The position numbers were made by a program, and so were the translations under genes. DNA of 64,000 bases from Corinectria fuckeliana (Eukaryota; Ascomycota; Sordariomycetes; Hypocreales; Nectriaceae), in the NCBI GenBank assembly GCA_019137255.1, contig WPDH01000179.1:1-64000 (forward strand), in the 5' to 3' direction. Below the pieces are notes generated by a model. That model ran no database searches. It was not told the DNA's origin and saw only the letters and a list, made by a program, of their open reading frames with translations. How positions within the stretch are numbered: the stretch's first letter is position 1; each line of letters begins with the position of its first letter. Positions 43,153 through 55,273 of the stretch are shown here, piece by piece.

Positions 43153-45396
43153 GGATGGATCACGTACGTATCATGGATGATGGGCAGATCCAGGGGGACC
43201 GGCGGCCGTAAGGCACAGCTGCGCAAGCTGGGGTAGGTGAGCGATGTGCGAAGTACGTACGTACTATGTAGTACGATGCCCGATGGAGCGATGGTTGGAA
43301 CCTGTCTGCAGGGCGGTCAAGGAGCCCTCAACACCCATCAACTATATAAGCTAGATATTAAATCATTAATGACGTGACTGCGGGCATAAGGCCTTCGTTC
43401 TGTGGGCGGACATGGTACAGGGCACATTGCCATGGACGCGGGCTTACGTATCGGTGGGTGTGTAGCCGCTGTGCAGCCGCCCGTGTAAACACAAAGTATG
43501 AACTAAGGAGGTGAGTGAGGCGAGCAGAAACAACCGTGGATGGCTGTTTCAGTGGGACAGGATTCATTTCACAGCACTTCGTACAAGAACGCGGCGAGCA
43601 AAAGGAAATCATAGCTTAGGTCGCTAGTAAGTAAGACGGTGAAAGCAAGGGAGCTAGCAAATGCAGAAATTTGTCCCCCACCGCCGAGCTGAAGCAGAGC
43701 AAGAAGACGGTCAGAGGAGTACTACGTAGCCAACAAACCTAAGGATCCCAAAATGAAGTGGTGTGTGTGGGCGTGCGGATGTGTGGACGGGATCCTTGGG
43801 TGCATGCATGATACCGCCCGAAGGGGTAATGACGGGAAGATGGAATTGGGATCTGCTGCGTGTGTGCCTTACACACATTGACGATCGTACTACTGATACT
43901 GACCCCATAATCCAGGTTTATCAGCCATCGTCTTGTGGTTTGCTTCTCTTTCTCTCGTGGGTGGTCTGATTTGAGTTGACGTACTCCGTGTTACCAGTTC
44001 TCTGTTTACTTCTTCTCTTGTTTGCAATCTCTCATGTTTCTGTCATCGTTTGATTGATTGCATTCTTTCTCCCCCTTTTCCTGTCTCACATCATAGTGCC
44101 GTATTCGTAGACATCGGCTAAGACTAGGTGAGTTACACTACGAAGTACATGTATAGATCCGTGGATCTGTCGGATCCCAGCCCTCGGGTTTAGGGGAGGA
44201 GGGAGCCCTGTAATCAAATACATACTTAGGTATTGTGTCGCAGCCAATGGAAGGGAAGACAGGACACCCAGAAAAGGAAAAGAGTACGTAGTATACCACC
44301 TTAGACACAACAGGTACGAAGTATTATTAGTCTACTAAGGGGGCTGGTAGCTAGCAGGAACATCGAGTCGCCGCCTTGCCCTGAGTCAATATTCCGTCTC
44401 AAGGATTCTCTCATTCCCAGAAGCCGGCCAGATGGCACGATTTTCTCCATCTAATCTGAGTAGGTCCCAGGTACGTATCCGAGTGGTCAGTGCCCTGAAC
44501 GTGCTGATGGCCGGTTGGCCCTCCAGAGAGTCCACTGTGTCGTAGTCGGGCCTGCCACCTGTGGGACGTGGCTGGCACCGCTGGAAGCCCTGAGATCGGG
44601 TCGAGAGGTTGGTTCCATAACGGTCTGGATCCATCGCGGGTGGTTTCATTAGTACTATGTAGGTGGTGAGGTGGCGACCGAGCCCGCCGCGAAACAGTCC
44701 GTGAAAAAGCGAAATGAGAGCCGGCGTGGGCTAATGGGCCTCCTGAGCCCCGTGCCCTCAGGCCTTCGCGGAAGATCCCGCCCTGGCCTTCCAAGGAGTT
44801 TTCCAGAAATTTTGGGATCTACATAGTAGGCACAGACAGCGTAACCTGTACCGTATTGTCCCAAGGAATTACTATGTAATCCCGTGCACCACCAGTCATC
44901 TTTCTCATTGGGCATTCTCATATGCAGCCAGGGTCAGATACGAGAATATAATTGGTGACTAGGGTCCAAATTGTATGTATCCATCGCTTCCTTGAGATAC
45001 ATAATACGGTATTCGTACTCGAGACGGAGTCAAACCCGGGCCTCCACAATGCCCACCGTCTTGTCCGACCGCGGAGTTTGTGACGTCTTTCGCTCCTGAT
45101 CCAGCTCCGTTTGATGGTGTTTTTTTTTTCTTTCGGCAGATAAAATCACCAGACGGAGAGAGGTCGGGATGATGATGCCCACCGACGGCGAGTCTTGACC
45201 TCGACGGTTTCCAAAAGACGGTCTTTCGCGATGACAAAGCACACACCTCCATCTCCTCGGGGTCCAGCGCCCAGCGGGGATCTGTGCCATACTTTACGAA
45301 TACGCAGCACTCGTTAGTGTGAGATCATTTTCTCGAACGACGGCTGATCAAAACGTGTTGCAAGACGATCGGCGCTAACTTCAACCCGAGCCCTTC

Positions 45397-45401
45397 GGAA
45401 T

Positions 45402-45447
<46 letters not shown>

Positions 45448-45472
45448 NNGGAATTCCCCCCCCCCCCCCCCC
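45397..45472. repeat. Poly-C tract with assembly gap and duplicated flank
   Basis: GGAATTC followed by a C run occurs at 45397-45447 and again, after NN at 45448-45449, at 45450-45472. The repeated flank suggests two overlapping contig ends. Confidence 0.9.
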
Positions 45473-47521
45473 GGGGCCACAGCCTTGTTCTCGACTTACA
45501 TCCGCCATCCCATCTCGAGCCAAGTTGGAGTAGCTGCTGCCGCTGCTTAAGGCAGGCCCCGACAACCTCACTGGCGACGCGGCAGGCGGAAGTGCAAGCA
45601 GGCCAAGCGAGCGGGACACTTGCGGGACGCCGCCGTGAGAGACACCGTTAGCACGCTTGAGGGATGGCGGAACGTGTAAAGTGAACGTGGTTGTGGGTTT
45701 GTGGATATTAACATGGGCACATCGACATGGGTTGAAAAGCGTTTACTTCCTACGATGCATGGACGTACATATGTGTATCATGCCAACTCAGACCGCTTGT
45801 CCCACGGAAGAGCCTGGCCAATTGCTCGATGCCATGGCCCAGACTCTAGGCTTAAACGATGGCAGACATACAAATCGTCTGTGTTGTCCCTACTAACCGA
45901 CGGGACCCAGAGGGAGGACCTTGCCCAATGATGAGCCCTACAGCTCAAAAGTGTTGAGATACAGGTCTTTGTGTGTGCGGGCTGTTTTGAGGTTTTGAGA
46001 CACAACTTGGATGGGGCAGTACGCCCGGATTCTTCCCTCTCGCGTGTTTGATCCAATGTCTTCTGAAAACCTTGGTGGCGCCTGTGAAAACTGGTGGGGT
46101 CCACTATCCTTCATGCCCGCCCCTCCGGCGTCCTCTCTCGACGCACACTCATCCATTGTCATTCCGCCAGCCGGGTCACAAATATCTCTCGCGCGCGCGA
46201 AGTTATTTCAACTCAGTAATCCCATAGCCTCCTCAGAAATCCCGCTTCCAGGAAAACCGCCTTTGCGGACTTCTCCAGCCAATGGCCGAGGTTCCAGCCT
46301 TCCCGGCCCTAAAATATCTACTTGCGGGATCGGTGTCGCGACTCCCGACTCGACCGACACGAGTACCGCGAACGCCGATTACCATCTGCCAGACCTGATG
46401 CAGGGTCGCTTTTCAAGAGCCGCAACGTTGATACCCTCTAGCTTCAGCATTTCCATCTTGCCCGATCGCCGTGCCCTAGTGGAAATGCCTTCTGTCCCTC
46501 GGCTTACAGAAGACCCTGTGGCAAGTTCGTTGTCAGTCATCCACCTGACACCCATTTACATAGCTCTTCCGAGCTTTCCGGATATCCTATCAGAGACTTG
46601 TTGATGCGGATGACTCTAGAACGACTTCACTCCATCCCATCCGTGGTCATCTGCACCGTCAGCCCTATCCTGATATAGGCCCTAGCCCCAACTGTCACAC
46701 CCCCAGGCGATTGAGGCCCGCTTACGGATACTCACTTGAAAGTTTTTTGAGCTGGATGTTGAAGTTGCACATCGTTGCAGGCACGTGGACCACTCGGTCA
46801 TAGGACAGAGTATCACTACGTCCTTCTCCAACCGCAACTGGACAGAAAAGTACGAAGTAGTATTCGGGTTACAACAGTCCTACCGTGAAGGGTAATATGC
46901 TACTTCGCATTTCTCGGCCACGATATACTGCTATTAGACCCTTGTATCTGATGGTGATCTAGGGTTGCACTACATGTAGCCTCAAACTATAAGTAAACAG
47001 TACATCGTTTTAATAGTAGAGCCAAGGAAATAAAATAAATTAAAGGAAAATATGAGTGTATGAGAAAACTGTGCGCGTATACCCTGATCGCCAAATTGTT
47101 CAGGACCCTGTGGGGGTTTTTTTTTCATACAGGTAATTGCCAAATTCGTCCCTCGCATGAAAAAATAGGACATTATCTGCCTCTCAGACTTGATAGGTTG
47201 TAAGTTACTAGTAGTCTAGCAGGTTGCTAAGCTGTCTACTTAGTCAGCATCCTCATCCAATAGAAACCACCCTTGAACCTCGAAACCTCGAAACCTTCGA
47301 AACCTCCGAGTCCAATTACGAATATTCACCACCTCAACCGTGCCAGGAGCTCTGCGGAGGAACCCCATCAACCACCCAATTGATCTCCCACTGCTCACTG
47401 CATACCAGCCTGGTCTGGCACAGAATTCGAGGCCTGAGATCTCCCAGCCCGTCCTGTTCGACCATGCGCCCAGCCCATCTACATCCACCTTGAATCCTCG
47501 TCGACAACGACTACCTTCAAG

Positions 47522-48853
47522 ATGCCTCTCTCCATGTTCATCGCTTCAAAGAGCTCACGCCATCGGAGCGCCGCGATTGCCCTCTACCGTGCTCTCATCA
47601 GAGCCAGCAACAAGATTGCGCTTCCCCCAGATTTGCAACCACCGGGCCCAGTACACCCCGTCGCTCACTTGATCAGGAAGCGGGTCAGCAAGAACAAAAC
47701 ATATACTAGTCTGCGGCTTGTTTACGCTGCGATGGCCGCTGGCTACAGGGTACGGCTTGTTGACTCTTTTTTGAGTCGTGCTAACGTTCGATTGCCCCAG
47801 TTTCTCACCCTGTTCGCCAAAGCCCACGATCCCAGCACCTCCGAATACAAAATGATTGTCGGCCACTTGCGCAAACGCGCTGACGAAGCTACATTGTCAC
47901 GCTCAAAACTCCCGCCTCAAAAGCCACGAAGGTCATGGGAGAAAAGCCCTCCACTTCTCACCAAAATATCTGGCCCTGAGGATCCCCCAGCATACATCTC
48001 GACAGTTCGCCCTCGACCCAAGTCCGACTTCAACGGCGAAAGAAAAGTGCCAGTCTTCGGCGCCACAGCCGAAGGCATGCCTTATTTGCGAATAACAAAG
48101 CCCCAGCCACGCCTCCTATCTTTGAGCATAGCCAAGAAACAAAAGGCGCACGTAGAGAAGGGCCAGAGGCTTATTGAAATTGAGGAAACACTGATGACAG
48201 CTGCCGGACAAGAGGACCACTGGGACAGGTTGGTGCGAAAGGAATTGAAAAAGGCAGGATTGAAGGAAGAAAGACCTCAAGATGGGCCATTCGGCAACTA
48301 TCAACGGAGCGAGTTTTTGTCAAAATTGTGGTATAAAAACAAGATGTCAAAGACGTGGAAAGACTGGGTTGCGCGTGGTAAGGCCTTGCACCTGATCGCA
48401 GAGGAAGAAAGAGCCCTAGCAGAGAAGGAGGCACGAATTCCACAGGGACTGGAGGAGGGTGCCGAAGGCCTCCAGACCGGCCAAGACGAGCTCGATTCGA
48501 TCATAGCCAAGACCCTCGAGAAGAAACGAGACATACCGGAGACCAAGGCGCCAACCCCCGTGGTAGATCCCTTTATAGCACCAGCGTGGCGTACGGTGGT
48601 GAGACGCGACGAAGCACGAATCTTGTCAAATCGCAACCGCCACGGATTGGGTGAACACGACGAACACGACGAAGACCGAGGCCAGGCACGTAGTGATCAC
48701 AAACGCAAGGGAGGTCGTGAGCGTTTCCCTAACAAGCCGAAGGAGACTATCCGGAAAGATCACTCAAGGCGGACACGCAGCGACGACAGTCACGGCGCTG
48801 GCTCAACTTCGGATCCATTTAAGGCTCTGAGTGTGGGGAGAAAAGCCATATAG
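47522..48853 (+). CDS. LYR-motif (complex 1 LYR) protein with long C-terminal extension
   Basis: Two exons, 47522-47749 and 47801-48853, encode 426 residues. Residues about 10-35 hold the LYR signature (RHRSAAIALYRALIRASNKI), continued by a second helical part across the intron (AAGYR-FLTLFAKAHDPSTSEY). LYR proteins are small mitochondrial adaptors for Fe-S cluster delivery or respiratory and ribosome assembly; they bind acyl carrier protein. Here the LYR part is followed by a long basic, charged extension with helices (EDHWDRLVRKELKKAGLKEE; LSKLWYKNKMSKTWKDW), seen in a fungal subgroup. Precise role unknown; mitochondrial location is inferred. The 51-base intron (47750-47800) has a GCTAAC branch, no stop and a length divisible by three. 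Confidence 0.82.
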   Translation: MPLSMFIASKSSRHRSAAIALYRALIRASNKIALPPDLQPPGPVHPVAHLIRKRVSKNKTYTSLRLVYAAMAAGYRVRLVDSFLSRANVRLPQFLTLFAKAHDPSTSEYKMIVGHLRKRADEATLSRSKLPPQKPRRSWEKSPPLLTKISGPEDPPAYISTVRPRPKSDFNGERKVPVFGATAEGMPYLRITKPQPRLLSLSIAKKQKAHVEKGQRLIEIEETLMTAAGQEDHWDRLVRKELKKAGLKEERPQDGPFGNYQRSEFLSKLWYKNKMSKTWKDWVARGKALHLIAEEERALAEKEARIPQGLEEGAEGLQTGQDELDSIIAKTLEKKRDIPETKAPTPVVDPFIAPAWRTVVRRDEARILSNRNRHGLGEHDEHDEDRGQARSDHKRKGGRERFPNKPKETIRKDHSRRTRSDDSHGAGSTSDPFKALSVGRKAI

Positions 48854-48918
48854 GCACTGTACAAAATGTTGTATCAACAGATAGATACCCAATCACCTAG
48901 GACCGAGTTGTCTAATCG

Positions 48919-48924
48919 AATAAA
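48919..48924 (+). terminator. Candidate poly(A) signal of the LYR gene
   Basis: AATAAA lies 66 bases after the stop codon, in AT-rich 3' sequence. Fungal poly(A) signals are loose, so this is only suggestive. Confidence 0.35.
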
Positions 48925-49113
48925 TAGATTACGGAACATGACGTAAACTGGACTAGATGGCCTTTCTGGTATTCATGCTTATGTTTTTGGCCACTGGCGC
49001 TATGCAAAACAAAACAAAAAAGAAGAAAAAATACCATAAATACATGCTCATCGTATACATCATTCAAGAGCCTCTGTATTCTCCAAGATCCTCCGATAAA
49101 TACTCCTTCTGCA

Positions 49114-51488
49114 TCATCCCTGCATCACCTCAAGCCGCTGCATCGACTGATTTGACTGGTTCGATTGGTTTGACTGGGCACGAGGTCGCATCATCCGCAG
49201 TGACTTGGCCCTCTTGCTATCGTTGGCAACTTCGGCCCAGCTCTTCAGGGGCTGGAGTGAGGGAACTCGCGTCAAGTCTCCGTTTTCGCTGGCGAGGTCT
49301 GATTTGGCTGTCTTGGGCGAGGACATGGCGGATAGTGGCATTGATAGAGCGGGACTGCTTGGTTCAGGCGGTAGAGAAGGTTGCTCAGGTGTCAATGGCC
49401 GTTCGATCTGCGGGAAAGGCCTCTCCGCAAGACGACCCCATTGCGGTAGCTTGTTCTCGTCCAAGGTAAAGGAGTTGCGGCCTACCACCGGACTGTTGTG
49501 AGCGGGAGTTGGCGTTGTCTCGACGCTCTGGCGGGAGAAGACCGACGACGCCATGCTGCTGTCCGTCAGGCTCTGGTCCCGGTTCAGGTAGGGCGTTTCG
49601 CTACGACTGGGAGTCACAGGCAAAGGTAGTTTGGAGCCAGAGCCGCGAGAACGAAGTTGGTATCCGGCCATACTGGTGAAGCTTGGCGAGCGAGAGGTAG
49701 GGCGGTCGATCGGACCGCGGGGGATAGCGGCTTCACTGACCGGTCGTGGGGCATAGATGTGCTCCTGAACCAGCGGCGACCGATTATCAACCGAAAATCG
49801 CTTAGCCGAGCGAGACGGCGGCTGGAGTGGTGGCTTCGCGGCCGGTGTCGTGGGCACGGATCGCAGCTTCGGCGACTGTCCGAGAGCACCGCCCGTCAGG
49901 GGAGACCCTCCGGGACAGCTCCGATTAGCTTTCGGGAGTGTGGGCCGGGCCGCACCGCGTCCGGATGTCCGCTTATGGTCGATGCTTTCAGCCTCAAGCT
50001 TCCGGCACCTCCCTTCGGCTTCCTTCAACTTGGTTTGAAGTAGTGCTATTGATTGCTCATGCGCTTTCCGCTCATGTTCGAGACGTAGCTCGTATGTTCT
50101 GTCTCTTCCTTCGAGCTCCTCAATTCTCTTCCTCTGACGTTCATTCTCCTTCCGCAGGCTTTCCAAGGCGGTGAACTTCCGATCCCACCTGTTCTCGACC
50201 CAAGATATCGGTCGCTTGCAACACTCGCCATGATAAATCTGGTGTATGCCACCGAGCATTGATAGCTTGTCGTCAATCTTCTCTACCGGAGGCCGGTTTC
50301 GTGGGTTCGAGGTAATCATGCGGGAAATCAAATTGACGACTGGCCGAGGTCGCACCGTCTCCTGGCCTTCGAAGGTGAACATGAAGGGAGGTGTCACTAA
50401 GGCATGGGAGGTGAGGATCTCGAGATGGGCGTGCAGTTTGTCCTCGCGGGTGCGCAATTGTTCCTCCCGTGTCTGCCGAGGCGAGTATTTCAGTGACTCG
50501 TCAAACTCGGTTAGTCGGACGTTGTAAAGCACAGTAGCTATGTTTAGGAAAACGAGCCCCAGAGAGTAGATGTCAGAAAGCTGCATGCTGGAACCGTAGT
50601 CGGCGTAGAGCTCTGGAGCTCGCCACCTCTCTGTGCCAGGCAGGCCTTCGGTGGTGGTCTGGTCCTGTCCGCTGACATCTCGCGAGATGCCGAAATCGGC
50701 TAAGTATACGCGATCCGCTTTGAGAAGGATGTTGGAGGGCTTGATGTCGAGGTGGCGGACGTCGTTGGCGTGGCAGTGGGCCATGGCGCGGGAGACACAG
50801 CCGATGACATTGCGAAGGAATTCGAGAGGGCATTTAGTGTGACAGTCGAGGCCTTGGTTCTCGGAGTTCGGTTCTATAGCACTCAGGTCTTTGAGGTCGA
50901 GGGCATTGAGTCGTTCGATGATGTCCTCGCGATCCCCCTCGCCGAGGCGTAGGGATTCCAGGTCCTCAAGCAGGATGCTCAAGTTGCAGACGGCGGCGGG
51001 CCAGATTAGCAGGCACAACTCGTGGCTTCGAGGCGCATAGGTTGCGACAAGCTTGACGACATGGCGGTGGTCGAGCTTCTTCATCGTCAAGCTCTCCTGG
51101 CGCAAGTCGTCGATGGTGAAACCGCGACGACGGGGAATGCGCTTGCGGGCGAGGCGCACAGAACCGTACGTCACCTCCTCGACGCGGCCGAAGGCGCCAT
51201 ATCCTAGATCGTCGAGCTTGACGAGCTTACCGTCGAATCGCTTGGCTTCGGGGCCGCTGAACAGGGGTTTGTGTCTGCCGGGATCTCGTGGTTAGAGCCT
51301 TGGACTTGGGGAGACGTGTCGGTGGAATTCAGAGAGGCAACATACATCCCGGGCCAATTCTCGTCATTGTCCCAAGCATCGATGATCCTGCGCTCATCGA
51401 GTTCGCGCTCAATCTCCCAGAAGCGGTTGTATGTTTGGGTCGGGTCTGCTTGCCCGACTTTGGTCCATCCTCGGCCCCAGTCGCCCAT
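49114..51488 (-). CDS. Serine/threonine protein kinase, fungal, unclassified
   Basis: Two exons, 51488-51346 and 51274-49114, encode 767 residues. After a short N-terminal segment the kinase domain begins with the Gly-rich loop LGYGAFGRVEEV; VRLARKRI carries the ATP-binding Lys. The catalytic loop reads VRHLDIKPSNILL, with Leu where most kinases have Arg before the Asp (a non-RD kinase), and DFGISRD and WRAPELYADYG follow. A long insert lies between the hinge and the catalytic loop. After the kinase comes a coiled coil (RKENERQRKRIEELEGRD onward) and about 300 residues of Ser/Pro-rich disorder. The key Lys, Asp and DFG are present, so activity is expected; substrates are unknown. Similar kinases are numerous in filamentous fungi. 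Confidence 0.85.
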
Positions 51489-53313
51489 GTTTTGTCGCAA
51501 GATTGACGTGGTGGTCGTCGAGGTAGTGGATTGCAGCGAATATGGCGATGGGAAGAGAAGTGCGGGATAGAATCTTGCCGGAGGGGAGCTTGACGACAGA
51601 GAGGCAGCGCAAAAGATCAATGATCAGGTGTTACACGACTGGGAGAGCCATGGCGAAGCGAGAGTGGGTGACCTCAACAGCCCGAGTCGAGAACGAGATG
51701 GTGGAGGAAGATGTTATGGTGGTGGTGATGTTAGAGAAGGAGTAAGAGTGGTGGTGGTTGGATGGATGGCGGAGGGAGAGAGAGCACCAATTCATTCATA
51801 GACCACTCCATCCGTGCTCCAACACCTTATTGCTATTTTCTTTTTCTTCTTTCTTTCAGTGTATTCTTTACGCAGGCCACTTCGCACACAAATTGGTCAA
51901 GTAAAGCACGTAAATTACTTACTCCACGTTACAGGGACAAGACGAAGTGCACAGCCTTCCCGCGGTGCCGGGTTACCCAGTCCAGCGTGCAGCCCACTGA
52001 GGCTGAGCCAGTGAGCCAGAACCGTGCAATTGGATTGATCCATAAGCATCTCCAGGCGGTGCGCACAGTACGAGTGACTTAAGCCACTGGCCGTTGGTGG
52101 GGGTTGAGAACCTGAGCTACTAATTATGTATCTACTTACTAGATTAGACTAGACTAGACCACAGCATCCATATCTAGACTATCCATTATCCATCCATCGT
52201 CCTATTCAAGACTACCACTCATTTGCCAACCGAGTAGGATAGTGCCAAACTATTATATTGTAAAGTCGGACCAAACCACCAGATAGGCTGTGCATTACTG
52301 AAATAGATAAGCCCTTACGGAGGGTTGTAGCCACCGTTTTATAAGCATACACAGATCCCATCCCGCTAATAAGCATGCCTTATAGGCTCTCGGGGTTTCG
52401 ACTTCTTCGAGTCGTCTTCGAGTCGTCTTCGAGTCGTCTTCGAGTCGTCTTCGAGTCGTCTTCGAGTCGTCTTCGAGTTCTCAAGTCTTCGAGTTCTCGA
52501 GTTCTCAATCCCTTTTCAAGCCCTGTCTCACACGCCAATAATAATGGATTTCCATAACTAATTGAGTCGCAATCCGTCGAGGCTTGGTGTGTATCTAAGC
52601 TATAGACGTGACGTAGCACGAAGTACGGGGCCGGCAGAACACAGTACGCACATTCCCTAGCACAAATTTGTCCCTATAGCAGCTTTAACCTTGCACGCCA
52701 CCCAGGACTACTAGCGCCGTTCTCCATCTTCCCCGTCTCCTGTCTTCCCGCATCCACGTCTTCATTTCCATCTCCATCTTCGTCTTCATATCCATCTCTG
52801 TCCATCGTCACCGTCTCCGCCATCTCCGCATCCTTCAAGATCTTCTCCTCTGCCGTTTTCTTAGCACGGTCTCGCGACTCGGTTGCCTTCCGCCCTGGCC
52901 GGCCAACACCCTCTCCTCTATATCCGTCTTGCCCCCGAACCCCCCGGGCTAGCATCGGCCCTTGCTGTCCCCGGAACCCTTTTTCCTGTTTCCTCTGTCT
53001 TCTGTTTCACTTTCCTTCATCCAATCTCACGTGTATCGGCTCAAAGTAGTTCCTGATCCATTAATCCTCTCCAAGCCGGCCATCTTGCTCTGATGGTGGA
53101 TCCCTCGAGGGTATCCGACATGTATCGTATCGTACATACCTAGCACAAATCCGGACAGCTTAATCCTCCAAACCAAGTGTGCGGTGTTCAGCAACTCAGC
53201 ACACACTCTACGCCACTAAAACTGGTTCTGCCGTAATTTGAGCCGCGGCTTCATCTCCGTTGAGATACAACCCCCGAAGCTCCGCTCCACTCCACGCCAG
53301 CACCGCACCCATC
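51489..53313. other. Divergent intergenic region with tandem repeat
   Basis: About 1.8 kb between the kinase and bZIP start codons. Contains an 11-base tandem repeat (annotated separately) and a purine-rich minus-strand frame (52674-52955) that is Asp/Glu/Gly-rich and not convincing as a gene. Confidence 0.5.
52406..52471. repeat. Tandem repeat TTCGAGTCGTC, six copies
   Basis: Six perfect 11-base units followed by diverged copies to about 52503. Confidence 0.9.
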
Positions 53314-55273
53314 ATGCCACAGACCTCCCGCAAAGATAGTGTCCTGACTGTAACGCGAAAGAGATCCGAGACCTCCACCGATGGAGATGGGGACGAGAGG
53401 GCCGGGAAGAAAAGGTCAAGGGGTCGGCCTCGTCTTGACACTAAGGACGAGACTGCTGCGGACGTGAGTATAACACCTTCTCGTCTTCCGCCGTCAGCCA
53501 TCAAGTACATTCCCCATGGTATCCATATTTGTCTGACATGACACCAAGCGTCGCCGTACGCAAATCCGCCTAGCTCAACGCGCATACCGAAACCGCAAAG
53601 ACACCGCCATCGACACACTAAAACTGAAGGTCAAGGAACTCGAGCAAGTCAACAGAGACATCGGCCGAGAGTTTATGAGTTTTTCCGATTTCGTGCTTCA
53701 ACAAGGGATGCTCCACGGCTCGCCCGAAATCGCCAAACGCTTGAATGATGCCACCCGCAAGATCCTCTCTTACACACGCAAGGCCGTCGAAGACACCTCG
53801 ACTGATGCGGATGGGGATGGGGATGCCGATGCCGATATTGATGCCAATACTAACGTCGATGCTAATGCCGATGCCGATACCAGTTTCAACCCTGCTGACC
53901 CGCCGCGTCGCCCGCAGCGCACTGCGGAGAAGAGTTCCAGCACGTCAACATCATCCAGCGAAGTCCACTCCACGCCCAACACCGATTGGGGTTCCGAGGA
54001 GACCGGCCTTCACACTGTTCCAGAGCTGCCGGACCACTTTCAACAACACAACTCCTTGGCTCAAATGCCAGTCAATTATATCACCCAGCCCAGTGTGAAA
54101 GACGCGAGCTTTCCCGTCTTCAACAATGAGGCCCATCTTTCCCTCTTCACCAACCCATTTGCACAATCACCCTGCTTGAGCCTCCCAGCGCCTGACTCTT
54201 ATGCGTCACAAGAACGAACCTTTGGCCGTCGTCTTCAGAGAGCAACTGTGGAGGCTGGCCTTAGACTGGCTATGATGCAAGATCCTCCCCCAGAACGCTA
54301 CATGGGGGTGTTCAGTTTCTGTCTGCAGTTTGAGAACAGGCAAGACATTATCCGGCGCCTGTCTTGCGTTCTTCAGTGTACAGACCAGGAGACGTTGAAC
54401 AACTGGAAATTTCCATTTACTAATCTCGGCGGGGCCGGACTTTCCTACCCAGGGGGTGAAGGCAACGAGAGGATGTTGGCACAAGACTTTGCTGGTAATG
54501 AGTTGCCAATCGGAAATCAGGGTCTTCCAGAGCCCTTCAAACCTTGTGAGCTGACAGGCTTCTCTATGGGGCCCTTTAGCCGAGAAGTCGAATTTGCAAA
54601 AGACCTCTGCGTTGATAATCAGATGCAGATGCTCCATCCAGGCTTCGAAGGGGACTTCTTCGATGCAGACGAGGTGGAGGCATATTTGCGTCAGCGTGGC
54701 ATTGTTATCCCCCCGAATAAAGACTTTGTCGATGCCGAAATTGACCTCGCCGCATTCCAAAATCTCCCAGAGTTGAGGCCACAGTCATTGAGTCCCGGCA
54801 GACAAGGCTTCTTTGCACATCCGTTAGCGAATACAACCAATCCGGATCTCCTCCCTATGTTCTCAAATGGCGTCGACGGTACCGGCAATATGTGGTCAGG
54901 GTCACTTCCTCCGCCCACAAACCCAGTCAAGTCATCGGCTGCTATGAACATTCAATTGGCTTCTGGCGTACCTACTGCGGGTTCGGCAAACGAGTTCAAC
55001 CACCCGTTATCATCTTTTGGGGCGACTCCTGACATGCATTGGCGGGCGTGGGAGTCAGAGACTACCCCGAGTTGGACGAAGACAAGAGTAACGATTGATG
55101 TCAATCGTCTTGTGACTGGTAAGATTGGATCGTGTGCTGTTGGTTACCGATTCGCCGGCTGACTTGTTCTAGAATTGACGGGCATGGCAGTCTGCTTGGG
55201 CCGCGCCCCCGCTGTGCGACCTAAGGACTTGCACAGAGCAGTCCGAATGTCTATTATCTTGCAAGGACAGTGA
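53314..55273 (+). CDS. bZIP transcription factor
   Basis: Three exons, 53314-53463, 53549-55118 and 55173-55273, encode 606 residues. The basic region is assembled across the first junction: KKRSRGRPRLDTKDETAAD, then RRRTQIRLAQRAYRNRKDTA, the Yap-like fungal bZIP form (Q-x2-LAQRAYRxRK), followed by heptads LKLKVKELEQVNRDI. After it come an Asp/Ala repeat encoded by GATGC-rich units, a Ser/Thr/Pro-rich linker, and a conserved middle (LQRATVEAGLRLAMMQDPPP, FSFCLQFENRQDIIRRL). The final exon supplies ELTGMAVCLGRAPAVRPKD, a C-terminal block shared by this fungal subfamily; without it the frame stops early at 55162. Acts in the nucleus; targets are unknown. Related factors respond to stress or control secondary metabolism, but that is not shown here. 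Confidence 0.88.

Larger units (their letters stand above)
42054..47521. other. Gene-poor stretch
   Basis: About 5.5 kb. It contains GTACGTA/TACCTA-rich runs (42830-43000, 43240-43280), a GGAAGGC tandem repeat, a poly-C gap, and scattered short frames. A few minus-strand frames at 44386-45290 and 45938-46162 and a plus-strand frame at 46011-46604 have mildly protein-like composition, but none has a motif or a splice structure I can support. It may include the long 5' region of the gene at 40356-42053. Confidence 0.5.

Noticed and set aside
45000..45120. Possible tRNA T-arm near GGGTTTGACTCC (minus strand)
   Set aside because: Stem bases do not match and no cloverleaf fits upstream.
52406..52471. 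CRISPR-like array
   Set aside because: The units are 11 bases with no spacers, in a fungal genome.
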